NCBI GenBank assembly: GCA_016787265.1
Contig: JAEUVF010000013.1
Location: forward strand, 606,116 to 670,115
Source of the DNA: Flavipsychrobacter sp.
GTDB lineage: Bacteria > Bacteroidota > Bacteroidia > Chitinophagales > Chitinophagaceae
Direction: 5' to 3'
DNA length: 64,000 nucleotides
Positions within the stretch are counted from its first letter, which is position 1, and each line of letters opens with the position of its first letter. The notes beneath the pieces are model-generated. The model ran no database searches. It saw only the letters and a list, made by a program, of their open reading frames with translations, and was not told the origin of the DNA. Shown here piece by piece: positions 18,014-27,393 of the stretch. Position numbers and translations under genes: made by a program.

Positions 18014-20185
18014 ATGTTAACACAACCTATTTCTGTCAGCATTGACCTGGGTGGAGGCCGCACGGTTTCCATCGAAACAGGCAAGCTGGCACGTCAGGCA
18101 GACGGCGCCGTTACGGTTCGCCAGGGCAACTGTATCATACTTGCCACTGCCGTTGCCAACAAAGAGCCCAAAGAGGGCCAAAGCTTTTTTCCTCTTACGG
18201 TAGATTACCAGGAAAAGTTCGCTTCCGCCGGTAGAATCCCCGGCTCCTTTTTCAAACGCGAAAGCAAACTAAATGATTACGAGGTTTTAACCAGCCGACT
18301 GATCGACCGTGCTTTACGCCCTTTATTTCCGGAAGATTATTTCTGCGATGTGCAGATCCTGGTAACCCTGATTTCCAGTGATCCCGAAGTAATGCCAGAT
18401 GCACTGGCCTGCCTGGCCGCATCTGCAGCCCTGGCAGTTTCTGATATTCCTGTTCAGGAACCTATTTCTGAAGTTCGGGTTGCCCGCATCGACGGACAAT
18501 TTGTAATTAACCCATTCCGCTCAGAATTGGCGAAAGCTGATATGGATTTCATCATCGGTGCTACTGAAAAGAACATCATGATGGTGGAAGGTGAATCGAA
18601 GGAGTGCAGTGAGGAAGATCTGGTGAAAGCCATTGAAGCTGCTCACGAGGCAATCAAGATCCAGGTTCAGGCACAGATTGAACTGCGTGCAAAAAAAGGT
18701 GTAACCGGCAAACGAGAATACAAAAAGCCTGAAGAAAACGAAGAACTGCTCGCAAAAGTGCAGGCTTTCGCAAAAGATAAAGTGTACGAAGTTGCGAAGT
18801 CGGCATTGCCCAAGCACGAACGCAGCGATCGCTTTGAAGCGATTGGTACGGAACTGATGGAGCATCTGAAAACTGCTTATAATGTAGCAGAAGGAGAAGA
18901 ACTGGAGGATTCTATTAAAAAACTCGCTAAAAAATACTACAGTGATCTGCAGTATTATGTTGTGCGGGATATGATCCTCAATGATCGTATTCGCCTCGAT
19001 GGCCGTGGGCTGGAAGATGTTCGTCCACTCGCTATGGAAGTAGATGTGCTTCCTTCTCCCCATGGTGCAGCCCTGTTTACCCGCGGTGAAACACAATCAC
19101 TTACTACCGTTACCCTCGGTACTCCGCTGGATGAACTGCTGGTGGAAAGTGCGGCTGTTTCTGATTATACCAAATTTATCCTGCATTATAATTTCCCTCC
19201 CTTCTCAACCGGTGAAGTGAAAATGATGCGCGGTCCCGGTCGCCGGGAAGTTGGTCACGGTAACCTGGCCATGCGTTCACTGAAACAAATGATGCCCGGA
19301 GACAATTTCCCGTACACCGTACGTGTTGTTAGTGATATCCTGGAATCAAATGGTTCCTCTTCCATGGCAACTGTTTGTGCAGGATCCCTGGCCCTTATGG
19401 ATGCTGGTGTTCCCATGCCCAAACACGTTTCCGGTGTAGCAATGGGACTGATCACCAAAGAGGGGAAATTTGCTGTTCTGACAGATATCCTGGGAGATGA
19501 AGATCACCTGGGTGACATGGACTTCAAAGTAACCGGTACCAAAGAAGGTATCTGTGGTGTACAGATGGACATCAAAGTGGACGGACTTAGCATGGATATC
19601 ATGCGCCAGGCACTGATGCAGGCCAAAAGAGGTCGTCTTCATATCCTGGACGCCATGTATGCAACCATCGATGGAGCCCGTGAAGATGTGAAAGCCCATG
19701 CGCCACGTATGGTGAAAATCATCATCGACAAAGAATTCATCGGTGCGGTTATCGGTCCGGGTGGTAAAGTAATTCAGGAAATGCAGCGTGAAACCGGCAC
19801 TACTATCAATATCGAAGAAAAGAACAACCAGGGTGAAGTTTCCATCTTCGGTACCAAGAAGGAAAGTGTAGACCGCGCGATGGCATGGATCAAAGGAATT
19901 GCTGCACAGCCGACTGTAGGGGATACCTATGAAGCAACCGTGAAGAGTATTCAGCCTTATGGTGCTTTTGTGGAATTCCTACCCGGCAAGCAGGGATTGC
20001 TGCACATTTCCGAAGTAAGCTGGAAGCGTCTCGACACACTGGAAGGTGTACTGAAAGAAGGAGATGTGGTAAAAGTAAAACTCACCGGCACAGATCCCAA
20101 ATCAGGCAAATTCAAACTGAGCAGAAAAGTATTGTTACCTAAACCTGAAGGACAGGGAGCTCCCCGCCAGGATGGTGAGAACTGA
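18014..20185 (+). CDS. pnp: Polyribonucleotide nucleotidyltransferase (PNPase)
   Basis: Phosphorolytic 3'-5' exoribonuclease of the RNA degradosome. Two RNase PH-like domains flank a helical segment (about 1-215 and 300-545). A KH domain follows with IGAVIGPGGKVIQEMQ, then an S1 domain with GAFVEFLPGKQGLLHISEV around 620-690. The 723 residues match the usual length of about 700. The active-site region with GDEDHLGDMDFKVTGT near 500 is intact. It ends in a short low-complexity tail and a strong terminator. Confidence 0.97.
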   Translation: MLTQPISVSIDLGGGRTVSIETGKLARQADGAVTVRQGNCIILATAVANKEPKEGQSFFPLTVDYQEKFASAGRIPGSFFKRESKLNDYEVLTSRLIDRALRPLFPEDYFCDVQILVTLISSDPEVMPDALACLAASAALAVSDIPVQEPISEVRVARIDGQFVINPFRSELAKADMDFIIGATEKNIMMVEGESKECSEEDLVKAIEAAHEAIKIQVQAQIELRAKKGVTGKREYKKPEENEELLAKVQAFAKDKVYEVAKSALPKHERSDRFEAIGTELMEHLKTAYNVAEGEELEDSIKKLAKKYYSDLQYYVVRDMILNDRIRLDGRGLEDVRPLAMEVDVLPSPHGAALFTRGETQSLTTVTLGTPLDELLVESAAVSDYTKFILHYNFPPFSTGEVKMMRGPGRREVGHGNLAMRSLKQMMPGDNFPYTVRVVSDILESNGSSSMATVCAGSLALMDAGVPMPKHVSGVAMGLITKEGKFAVLTDILGDEDHLGDMDFKVTGTKEGICGVQMDIKVDGLSMDIMRQALMQAKRGRLHILDAMYATIDGAREDVKAHAPRMVKIIIDKEFIGAVIGPGGKVIQEMQRETGTTINIEEKNNQGEVSIFGTKKESVDRAMAWIKGIAAQPTVGDTYEATVKSIQPYGAFVEFLPGKQGLLHISEVSWKRLDTLEGVLKEGDVVKVKLTGTDPKSGKFKLSRKVLLPKPEGQGAPRQDGEN

Positions 20186-20206
20186 TTTCTGTGATCAAAT
20201 AAACTC

Positions 20207-20239
20207 CAAACCCCGGTCCTGTATCGGGGTTTGTTTTTT
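20207..20239 (+). terminator. Intrinsic terminator after pnp
   Basis: Nine-bp stem CAAACCCCG at 20207-20215 with CGGGGTTTG at 20225-20233, then TTTTTT. The prmA ATG is only six bases further on, so prmA must be expressed through residual read-through or a leaderless transcript. Confidence 0.88.
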
Positions 20240-20244
20240 ACACT

Positions 20245-21066
20245 ATGGCAAATTCTTATCAACAGGTTCGGATTCCCGTAAAAGAGCAGGAAACAAGAGA
20301 AATTTTAATTGCGCTCCTTGCGGATGCCGGCTACGAAGGTTTTGAAGAAAACCACCAACAACTGCTTGCTTTTATCCCGGATGAGCAGTTTGATGAAGAG
20401 GTTCTGACTGAATTGCTGCAACCCTTCGGACTCTCACCAGAAATTGAAACCATTGAGCAACGCAACTGGAATGCAGAGTGGGAAGCAGGTTTTCAACCTG
20501 TACAGGTGGGTGATTTTTGCCTGATTAGAGCAGATTTCCACCCGGGCTCGGACGCTGTTCTGTACGATTTGATCATCACTCCAAAAATGAGCTTTGGTAC
20601 CGGTCATCATGGTACCACCTACCAAATGGTAAGTGCCATGCAGGAACTGGATTTTGCCGGCAAATCCGTACTTGATTTCGGTACCGGTACCGGAATTCTT
20701 GCAATCCTGGCTGCTAAAATGGGAGCAGCTTCTGTAGTAGCTATCGACAATGACAGCTGGAGCATAGAGAACACAAAAGAAAATATTGAACGCAACCAGG
20801 TAGCTGGTATTTCAGTCTTAGAACTGGATCGCCCCGATGAATTGCCTGTTTTTGATTTTATTCTGGCCAATATCAACAAAAGGGTAGTCCTGGATCAGGT
20901 TGAAAATATGGTAGCGCATTGTGCACCGGGTGGTAAAATACTGATCAGTGGATTACTGGTTGGTGATGAACCGGATTTGCGTGCCGCAATAGAAGCACTG
21001 CCAATTTCGTTAGTAAAACAAACAAATAAGGACAGTTGGTTATGTTGGTGCCTTGAACGGAACTGA
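20245..21066 (+). CDS. prmA: Ribosomal protein L11 methyltransferase
   Basis: SAM-dependent trimethylation of ribosomal protein L11. The N-terminal ferredoxin-like L11-recognition part occupies about residues 1-95, with the conserved RNWNAEWEAGFQPV. The Rossmann methyltransferase core carries FGTGHHGTT, motif I DFGTGTGILAILAAKMGA and the acidic VAIDNDSW. The NPPY-like motif IV is FILANINK, as in PrmA. It has 273 residues. It follows pnp with a terminator between them. Confidence 0.92.
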   Translation: MANSYQQVRIPVKEQETREILIALLADAGYEGFEENHQQLLAFIPDEQFDEEVLTELLQPFGLSPEIETIEQRNWNAEWEAGFQPVQVGDFCLIRADFHPGSDAVLYDLIITPKMSFGTGHHGTTYQMVSAMQELDFAGKSVLDFGTGTGILAILAAKMGAASVVAIDNDSWSIENTKENIERNQVAGISVLELDRPDELPVFDFILANINKRVVLDQVENMVAHCAPGGKILISGLLVGDEPDLRAAIEALPISLVKQTNKDSWLCWCLERN

Positions 21067-21115
21067 CACAGGATAAATGAATTTTGAACGTAGGATTTTC
21101 GTATCTTAATTTCCT

Positions 21116-21123
21116 TATTTTTG
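21116..21123 (+). promoter_or_regulatory. plsY -7 promoter element
   Basis: TATTTTTG matches TAnnTTTG, 20 bases before the plsY ATG at 21144. It argues against the longer upstream start at 21084. Confidence 0.5.
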
Positions 21124-21143
21124 AAATCCAACTCAACACTCGC

Positions 21144-21791
21144 ATGAAAGAGGCTCTGCTGATAATACTTGCCTACTGTATTGGCTCTATTCCAACGGCT
21201 GTTTGGGTAAGTAAATACTATTTTGGGATCGATATCCGTGAATACGGTTCCGGTAACGCCGGTGCTACCAATACCTTCCGCGTACTGGGTTCCAAATGGG
21301 GTACCCTGGTGATGGTAATTGATGTTCTGAAAGGTCTGGCCGCTGTTAAACTCGCTCTACTGCTTCCCTACTATATTGAAAACGATCTGGCTCTTACCAA
21401 TTTTCAAATCGGATTAGGAATGGCTGCTGTACTGGGGCATATTTTCCCCATCTGGGCGCAATTCAAAGGAGGGAAAGGAGTGGCAACCTTGTTTGGATTG
21501 GTAATAGGAATATCCCCCTGGACGGCCCTCTGTTGCTCGGGTATTTTCCTGCTGGTACTTTATCTGACCCGTTTTGTTTCCCTTAGCTCGATCCTTGCCA
21601 GTATTGCTTTCCCGATTTTTATCCTGGTTATATTTAATGTAGATAATCATGCTTACAGGGTCTTTGCCATTGTGGTAGCCCTGCTGGTCATTCTTACCCA
21701 TCAAAAAAATATCAGTCGCCTCTTAAAAGGAAGTGAAAGCAAAGTTCCGATTCTCAAATACCGAGACAGGAAACGAAAAATGAAATCCTAA
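21144..21791 (+). CDS. plsY: Glycerol-3-phosphate acyltransferase PlsY
   Basis: Inner-membrane enzyme that transfers the acyl group from acyl-phosphate to glycerol 3-phosphate, the first step of phospholipid synthesis. The three conserved cytoplasmic loops are visible. They are GSGNAGATNTFRVLG (around residues 36-50), GHIFPIWAQFKGGKGVAT (around 97-114) and the third near HQKNISRLLKGSE at the end. Multiple hydrophobic segments fit the usual seven-helix fold. The protein has 215 residues from ATG 21144; the extra 20 codons of the longer reading overlap the promoter and are not conserved. Confidence 0.95.
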   Translation: MKEALLIILAYCIGSIPTAVWVSKYYFGIDIREYGSGNAGATNTFRVLGSKWGTLVMVIDVLKGLAAVKLALLLPYYIENDLALTNFQIGLGMAAVLGHIFPIWAQFKGGKGVATLFGLVIGISPWTALCCSGIFLLVLYLTRFVSLSSILASIAFPIFILVIFNVDNHAYRVFAIVVALLVILTHQKNISRLLKGSESKVPILKYRDRKRKMKS

Positions 21792-21794
21792 GCG

Positions 21795-21802
21795 TAGCTT
21801 TG
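21795..21802 (+). promoter_or_regulatory. -7 promoter element before the M48 protease gene
   Basis: TAGCTTTG matches TAnnTTTG, 50 bases before the ATG at 21853. No -33 TTG at the right distance. Confidence 0.45.
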
Positions 21803-21852
21803 TATTCATCTGGTATAAGAATTGAATATACCGGTTTAAACCCGCTACAACA

Positions 21853-22665
21853 ATGAAAAAAATACTGTTGTCCCTATTGGTAATTGGCAGCCTGACTTCC
21901 TGTTCCCGGAATCCCATCACAGGAAGAAATCAATTATCCCTGTTTTCTGAATCCGAAATTCAGAATATGGCCGCTACAGAATATCAATCCTTTTTAAGCC
22001 AAAATAAAGTTGTTGCCAGTTCCGTAAGCAAGGACGCTGAAATGGTTCGCCGTATTGGTACCCGTATTTCGAATGCAGTAACTCAATACTACACCAGCAA
22101 AGGCCTGCAAAGTGAACTGGCAGGTTACAAATGGGAATACAACCTGGTAGACTCCAAGGAAGTGAATGCCTGGTGTATGCCGGGAGGTAAAATTGTTGTC
22201 TATACCGGCATTCTTCCCATTACACAAAATGAAGCAGCCCTGGCAGTAGTAATGGGGCACGAAATTGCGCATGCCCTGGCCAAACATGGTAATGAACGAA
22301 TGAGCCAGGGAATGGTACAGCAATTGGGAGGAGTTGCCCTTGCGGTAGCTACCGCCAATAAGCCTGCCCAAACACAACAATTGTTTATGACCGCGTATGG
22401 TTTGGGTACCACTTATGGAGCCATGCTGCCCTTTTCAAGAAGTAATGAACTCGAAGCTGATAAATTCGGGCTGACTTTTACTGCAATGGCAGGTTATAAT
22501 CCCCAGGAAGCAATCCCTCTTTGGCAAAGAATGGCAGCTGCCAGCGGCGGTAACCGACCACCTGAATTTGCCAGCACACACCCTGCTGAAGAAACCCGTA
22601 TTGAAAAACTGAAGGAATTAATGCCCGAAGCTTTAAAATATTACAAACCTGTAAGCAATAAATAA
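21853..22665 (+). CDS. M48 family metalloprotease, lipoprotein
   Basis: Zinc metalloprotease of 270 residues related to LoiP/YcaL and the BepA catalytic domain. A signal peptide ends in the lipobox LTSC with the lipidated cysteine at residue 17. The zinc site HEIAH is in GHEIAHALAKHG around residue 137, and the third ligand is the glutamate of NELEADKFG near 200. It probably acts on misfolded outer-membrane or periplasmic proteins. It is followed by a strong terminator, so it appears to be monocistronic. Confidence 0.9.
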   Translation: MKKILLSLLVIGSLTSCSRNPITGRNQLSLFSESEIQNMAATEYQSFLSQNKVVASSVSKDAEMVRRIGTRISNAVTQYYTSKGLQSELAGYKWEYNLVDSKEVNAWCMPGGKIVVYTGILPITQNEAALAVVMGHEIAHALAKHGNERMSQGMVQQLGGVALAVATANKPAQTQQLFMTAYGLGTTYGAMLPFSRSNELEADKFGLTFTAMAGYNPQEAIPLWQRMAAASGGNRPPEFASTHPAEETRIEKLKELMPEALKYYKPVSNK

Positions 22666-22679
22666 ATTTTACAGCTCAA

Positions 22680-22720
22680 AAAATACCCGCATTGGACCCG
22701 CCAATGGCGGGTATTTTTTT
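22680..22720 (+). terminator. Intrinsic terminator after the M48 gene
   Basis: AAAATACCCGC at 22680-22690 pairs with GCGGGTATTTT at 22707-22717. An inner ATTGG/CCAAT extension and a T run follow. The next promoter box begins right at its 3' end. Confidence 0.9.
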
Positions 22721-22728
22721 TACCTTTG
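22721..22728 (+). promoter_or_regulatory. -7 promoter element before the YdeI-like gene
   Basis: TACCTTTG matches TAnnTTTG and abuts the preceding terminator. It is 40 bases before the ATG at 22769. Confidence 0.45.
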
Positions 22729-22768
22729 TAGCCGGTTCATTGATCTTTTATATTAAAAAGTTTCTGAT

Positions 22769-23440
22769 ATGTCGCAGGCTTTGATGGAGAAGCTCCAGTA
22801 CAAAGAAGAAAAGAATCTGCTCATTCAAGGATTACCATCCTCAATAGAAAAGCAATTTAACAAGCTCACTTTCGCGAAAAATGTTACGCCACTGCTGAAA
22901 AGCAGAAGGATTGATTTCGCCCTGGTGTTTGCGATCAATGAAAATCAGTTAAACAATATTCTGGAAGATGTACTTCCGGCCCTGCATGAAGAAAGCAAAC
23001 TCTGGATTGCTTATCCCAAAGCCGCTTCCAAAATCGCAACGAATCTTAACCGCGACTGCAGTTGGGATCGCGTGGTAAGTGCAGGATACCAGGAAGTTCG
23101 CCAGGTTGCACTCGATTCCGTATGGAGTGCTTTGCGGTTTAAAAAATGTGAACAAATTCCCCAACTGAGCAGGGCATCCGCCAATGGAGGTGTACCGGCT
23201 GCTGTTGAAGGAGTTGATTTTATATCCCGTACAATTGAAATTCCCGAAGCACTTCAGAAACAACTCCAATTGAAGAAACACAAAAAAGCCCTTGAACATT
23301 TTGAACAACTTTCTTTTACCAACAAGAAAGAATATGTGGAATGGATTACCAGTGCAAAAAAAGAAGAGACCCGCCAGAATCGGTTAACCGCCACCGTTGA
23401 GAAACTGCTGGCAGGAAAAAAGAACCCATCTGAAAAATAA
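22769..23440 (+). CDS. DUF3052-like N-terminus plus YdeI/OmdA C-terminal domain protein
   Basis: A 223-residue cytoplasmic protein with two parts. Residues 1-120 resemble DUF3052-type proteins, with the LWIAYPKAASKIATNLNRD stretch. Residues from about 145 on match the YdeI/OmpD-associated (OmdA, bacteriocin-protection) C-terminal domain, with FEQLSFTNKKEYVEWI and the following KKEETRQNRLTATVEKL. No enzymatic function is known for either part. It ends six bases from the convergent dnaG stop. Confidence 0.7.
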   Translation: MSQALMEKLQYKEEKNLLIQGLPSSIEKQFNKLTFAKNVTPLLKSRRIDFALVFAINENQLNNILEDVLPALHEESKLWIAYPKAASKIATNLNRDCSWDRVVSAGYQEVRQVALDSVWSALRFKKCEQIPQLSRASANGGVPAAVEGVDFISRTIEIPEALQKQLQLKKHKKALEHFEQLSFTNKKEYVEWITSAKKEETRQNRLTATVEKLLAGKKNPSEK

Positions 23441-23446
23441 ATTCAA

Positions 23447-25381
23447 TTAGCGCACTATTACTGTTCCCAGTTGCTGTAAAAGTTCTTTTTCCATTTGCTT
23501 TAAAGCCTGGTGCGTTTGAAGCAAGGTCATCTGTTCTTCGGGACTATGAGGTTTTTCAAGATCCTGCTGGTTCTCCTCCATCATCCGTTTGATCTTACGC
23601 AGTTTGAGATAACGAAGCGTTGACAGTACTTCTTCCTTATACATTTCATCCCTGCTGGTCACTGGTAAACGAAATTTATTTTTCCATTTATCACTTACTT
23701 CATATGGAAATTCCATCAGGGAAACCACCAGTGCACTCATCAATTGATTCTCCATATAATAGAAATGCCTTGGCGTAGGCTCCATACCTGCCTGGTACCA
23801 GGTTTTATAGGTTTCAGCGATTTCCCATAGTTGTTTATTGTCAAAAAATTCTTCATCATCCAGTTCATCGAACAGAAAATCCGCAACCCGCTTACCATTC
23901 TCCCAGGGTTTTAGTCCAAATTCAATCAGCGCACGAACCACCGCCTTTTCCTGCAATTCATCTTTCTGAAGCAGGAAAAAACCTTCATCGTATGGTTCCG
24001 CGGTTTCCGGATTACCATCAACGTATGGAGCTTCCTGCTCAGGTGTAGCCTTTGCTTCCAGCTTCTGGATTTTCTCCCTGATAAACTTGTTCACCAGGTT
24101 ATTCAATCCGGTTTCGTCAATCTTTAGTAATGCAGCACATTGCCGGATATAATCCTGCTGTTTGGTAAAATCTTCCGCCTTATTAATCCTTGATAATGTT
24201 TCTGCGATCTGATTCACAACCGCCGCCTTTTTCTGACTGTCGTTGCCGGCATCCCGCAGGGATACTTCAACCTGGAACAGGATAAAATCTTTCTTATTAT
24301 CCGCTACAAACTGGCGGAATACATCCGCACCTACTTTTTTTACATAACTGTCAGGATCTTCATTATCGGGGATTAACACCAGCTTTACATTGAGGCCTTC
24401 TTCCAATGCCATATCCAATCCTCGCAGTGCAGCTTTCACTCCTGCAGCATCACCATCGTACACGATGGTCAGGTTATTGGTGTATTTTTTTACCAGGCGT
24501 ATCTGGTCCGTAGTTAAAGATGTTCCACCACTTGCTACCACATTTTCAACACCAGCCTGATGCAGGGAGGTTACATCCGTATACCCTTCTACAAGCAGGC
24601 ATTCATCCAGTTTATCAATTACCTGCCGGGCGAAATACATGCCATACAAGATCCTGCTTTTAACATAGATCTCATTTTCTGGCGTATTGATGTACTTCGG
24701 AGCCCGATCATTCTTTTTAATGATGCGCGCACCAAAGCCGATAATTTTTCCGGTAGTATTATGAACGGGAAATATGATCCGACCCCGGTAATTGTCTACC
24801 AATTCTTCATTTCTGACAGCAGCAAGTCCGGATTTTATTAAAAGGTCGCGGTTGTATTGTTTTGCCAATGCTTCCTGCACAAAAGCAGACCTGCCTTCCT
24901 TACAATAACCGATTTTAAACTTTTCAATGATGGTTTCGGTGAACCCGCGTTCTTTCAGATAAGCCAGCCCGATTGTCTGACCTTCTTCGTCTTCCATCAG
25001 AATCCTGGAAAAATACTGTTGCGCAAAATTATTCAGGATATACAGACTATCTGCGGCCTGTAGCTGCTGGCGCTTTTCATCACTTACTTCAGTTTCCTCT
25101 ACTTCGATATTGTAACGATTGGCGAGCCAGCGTAAAGCTTCCACATAGGAAAACTTTTCATGTTCCATTAAGAAACTGATGGTATTGCCGCTTTTGCCGC
25201 AACCAAAACATTTGTAAATCTCCTTATTGGCAGAAACGGTGAAACTGGGTGTTTTCTCGTTGTGAAACGGACAAAGGCCGAGGTAATTGGTACCCCTTTT
25301 TTTAAGCTTCACATAAGAGCCTACCACATCAATTATATCAATCCTGTTCAGGATTTGTTGTATGGTAGTTGGAGAGATCAT
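23447..25381 (-). CDS. dnaG: DNA primase
   Basis: Makes RNA primers at the replication fork. The N-terminal CHC2 zinc finger is clear (LCPFHNEKTPSFTV and YKCFGCGKSG, about residues 36-65). The Toprim catalytic core contains LLVEGYTDV and VYDGDAAGVKAALRG. The C-terminal helicase-binding domain follows to residue 644. The ATG at 25381 gives the usual primase start MISPTTIQQIL; the longer reading would begin at TTG. It is divergent from tcdA, whose promoter is in the 58-base gap, and convergent with the YdeI-like gene. Confidence 0.96.
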   Translation of the reverse strand: MISPTTIQQILNRIDIIDVVGSYVKLKKRGTNYLGLCPFHNEKTPSFTVSANKEIYKCFGCGKSGNTISFLMEHEKFSYVEALRWLANRYNIEVEETEVSDEKRQQLQAADSLYILNNFAQQYFSRILMEDEEGQTIGLAYLKERGFTETIIEKFKIGYCKEGRSAFVQEALAKQYNRDLLIKSGLAAVRNEELVDNYRGRIIFPVHNTTGKIIGFGARIIKKNDRAPKYINTPENEIYVKSRILYGMYFARQVIDKLDECLLVEGYTDVTSLHQAGVENVVASGGTSLTTDQIRLVKKYTNNLTIVYDGDAAGVKAALRGLDMALEEGLNVKLVLIPDNEDPDSYVKKVGADVFRQFVADNKKDFILFQVEVSLRDAGNDSQKKAAVVNQIAETLSRINKAEDFTKQQDYIRQCAALLKIDETGLNNLVNKFIREKIQKLEAKATPEQEAPYVDGNPETAEPYDEGFFLLQKDELQEKAVVRALIEFGLKPWENGKRVADFLFDELDDEEFFDNKQLWEIAETYKTWYQAGMEPTPRHFYYMENQLMSALVVSLMEFPYEVSDKWKNKFRLPVTSRDEMYKEEVLSTLRYLKLRKIKRMMEENQQDLEKPHSPEEQMTLLQTHQALKQMEKELLQQLGTVIVR

Positions 25382-25411
25382 GGGGGAGGGCAATTTACAC
25401 CTTATTTCAAC

Positions 25412-25419
25412 TAGTTTTG
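25412..25419 (+). promoter_or_regulatory. tcdA -7 promoter element
   Basis: TAGTTTTG matches TAnnTTTG, 20 bases before ATG 25440. It lies in the dnaG-tcdA divergent gap and rules out the longer tcdA start at 25362, which overlaps dnaG. Confidence 0.5.
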
Positions 25420-25439
25420 CGGCTTTAAAATTTGTTGCT

Positions 25440-26168
25440 ATGATTCCTTACTGGATGTCGCGTACCCAGCTTTTACTGGGTGATGAACCAATTGAAAAAC
25501 TTGGGTCCAGTCATATACTGATAGTGGGTTTGGGAGGGGTTGGGGGTATTTGTGCGGAAATGATCGCACGGTCGGGGGTAGGGAAGATGACCATTGTAGA
25601 TGCTGATTCAGTGGATTTAAGCAATACCAACCGGCAGATTCCTGCCCTGCATTCCACAGCCGGTAAACTGAAAGCAGAAGTAATGGCAGAACGCCTTCGG
25701 GATATCAACCCGGAATTGGATCTGACCGTTCTCCCCACCTATATGGAAAAAGAAAAAGCTGCGGAACTGGTTCAATCTGCCCCTTTCGATTATGTTGTCG
25801 ACTGCATAGATACCCTGTCTCCCAAAGTGATGCTGCTCAAAGCCTGTGTAGAAGCGGGGATTCCGGTGGTAAGTTCACTGGGGGCGGGCGGCAAGCTGGA
25901 TCCGGCGCAGGTTACCATCGCGCCCCTGGAAGCGTCCAAAGAGTGTACGCTTGCCCGTTATGTGAGAAAGCGTTTGCATAAACACGGCATTCACAAAGGC
26001 ATCACAGTGGTGTATTCTCCTGAAAAAATCGATCCGGAAAAAGTAATCGTAACTGAGAAAGCCTATCCCAAAAAATCCCTGATCGGCACCATTTCCTATA
26101 TGCCGGCAATTTTTGGATGCCAGTGTGCAAGCGTGGTTATTCGTTCCCTGATTAAGGCAAAGGAGTAA
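25440..26168 (+). CDS. tcdA: tRNA threonylcarbamoyladenosine dehydratase
   Basis: E1-like (ThiF/MoeB) enzyme that converts t6A37 of tRNA into its cyclic form with ATP. The nucleotide-binding loop VGLGGVGGICAEMIARSG, the D-x-D of VDADSVDLSNTNRQ and the catalytic cysteine region near ECTLARY are visible. The protein has 242 residues from the ATG at 25440. The t6A pathway gene tsaD is also in this window at 45627. It is convergent with the rhodanese-thioredoxin gene with a two-base gap. Confidence 0.9.
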   Translation: MIPYWMSRTQLLLGDEPIEKLGSSHILIVGLGGVGGICAEMIARSGVGKMTIVDADSVDLSNTNRQIPALHSTAGKLKAEVMAERLRDINPELDLTVLPTYMEKEKAAELVQSAPFDYVVDCIDTLSPKVMLLKACVEAGIPVVSSLGAGGKLDPAQVTIAPLEASKECTLARYVRKRLHKHGIHKGITVVYSPEKIDPEKVIVTEKAYPKKSLIGTISYMPAIFGCQCASVVIRSLIKAKE

Positions 26169-26170
26169 GG

Positions 26171-26866
26171 TTAAAGTATTCTTGCCTTCAATTCTTCCAG
26201 GGTCACAACTCCCTGCTGTTGCCAAACGAGCTGGCCTTTCTTGTATACAAAAAAATGTGGCAATGCATCTACTTTGAGTTGTTTCATTAATTCTGTATGA
26301 ACGCCAGCATCAATTGGCGCCAATTTAAATTGAGTGGGAAGATCCTGTTGCAATTGTTTCAATACAGGTTCCATTTTACGACAGGGAGGACACCAGCTGG
26401 CACCAGCATCTACCAAAACCACCTCCGCAGAACGGATCAGGTTCTCATACTCCACACTGCTCATCTGTTTGGTGGCCTCCTGTTGTTCAACCGGAAGTCC
26501 CTGTTTTTTCCAGGAATTCATGCCACCTGCCATTTCTGTAACCTGGTATCCTTTTTTACGAAGCGCTTTTGCAGCATCTGCACTCCTGATACCACTGGCG
26601 CAATAAATATATATAGGTTTTGCAGGATCCAGGTGTTTGGTACGCTCGGTAAACTCCTTACTATCGAGCCAGTTGGCTTGCAAAGCTCCTTTTAAATAAC
26701 CACCTTTAAATTCTTCCGCCGTACGAACATCGAGCAGTTGGTACGCTTTTCCCTGCTCCAATAAGGCTTGAAATTCTTTTGGAGAAACCGATTGTCCGGA
26801 TTGGCCATTCAGGTTACAACTCCAGCAGATGGCAGCCAGCAAGAGAATACTTAACCAGTTTTTCAT
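26171..26866 (-). CDS. Exported rhodanese-thioredoxin fusion protein
   Basis: A 231-residue protein with an N-terminal signal sequence (probably a lipoprotein, cysteine at 17, although the lipobox is not ideal). A rhodanese domain follows, with its active-site cysteine in YCASGIRSADAAKAL. A thioredoxin-like domain with the WCPPC redox site forms the second half. It would work in the periplasm on thiol, persulfide or disulfide exchange. The natural substrate is unknown. The upstream YkgJ-type gene overlaps it by four bases (ATGA), so the two are coupled. Confidence 0.85.
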   Translation of the reverse strand: MKNWLSILLLAAICWSCNLNGQSGQSVSPKEFQALLEQGKAYQLLDVRTAEEFKGGYLKGALQANWLDSKEFTERTKHLDPAKPIYIYCASGIRSADAAKALRKKGYQVTEMAGGMNSWKKQGLPVEQQEATKQMSSVEYENLIRSAEVVLVDAGASWCPPCRKMEPVLKQLQQDLPTQFKLAPIDAGVHTELMKQLKVDALPHFFVYKKGQLVWQQQGVVTLEELKARIL

Positions 26867-27393
26867 GCGTGTTCCTTATTTTGAACTGTAAAATTAGTGA
26901 TCCCTTTCAGCTCTTCAATCAAATGATAAACAATCGGGCAGCGACCATAATGCATCAATGTACTGAAAATCCGATCGCGGAACCCATTTCGGTGCAGCCC
27001 CGGAAATTCACGACATTCCGCAAAACGGTCTTCATATACCGTACACTTATTATCCTTAAGAAAATGGCAGGGAATCGTGTTGATGATTAATTGGCCCCCC
27101 ATGCTTTCTTCCAGATGAGTCTCCTTTAATGCTGAAAAACTGCACCCTAAACGATCTGCCAGCTGATTCGCTTCCTGTCGGGTTACATTGATCATGAGGC
27201 TCCTGCAGCAATTGCCACAAGCCGTACAATCCACTTTTGCAGATATCTGCAAATTAAGCTCCTGAACAATCGCATCCAGGTTGCCAATATAGGTTCCCAG
27301 AAACCGTCTGAATTGCTCATTCTCCAGCACGCGATCTGCCGATTCCGTTGCAATAAAATCAAGGTCTATGGGATAGGAAGAGGAATTATTCAT
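26863..27393 (-). CDS. YkgJ-family cysteine-cluster protein
   Basis: A 176-residue protein of the YkgJ/CxxCxxCC type. It has the cluster CTACGNCCRSLM and further cysteines in PCHFLKDNKCTVYE and AECREFP, a set expected to bind zinc or an iron-sulfur cluster. Function is unknown in the family. The ATG at 27393 is preferred; the longer reading (to 27459) overlaps the upstream small gene by more than 70 bases. It overlaps both neighbours slightly, so it sits inside a tight minus-strand operon. Confidence 0.8.
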   Translation of the reverse strand: MNNSSSYPIDLDFIATESADRVLENEQFRRFLGTYIGNLDAIVQELNLQISAKVDCTACGNCCRSLMINVTRQEANQLADRLGCSFSALKETHLEESMGGQLIINTIPCHFLKDNKCTVYEDRFAECREFPGLHRNGFRDRIFSTLMHYGRCPIVYHLIEELKGITNFTVQNKEHA

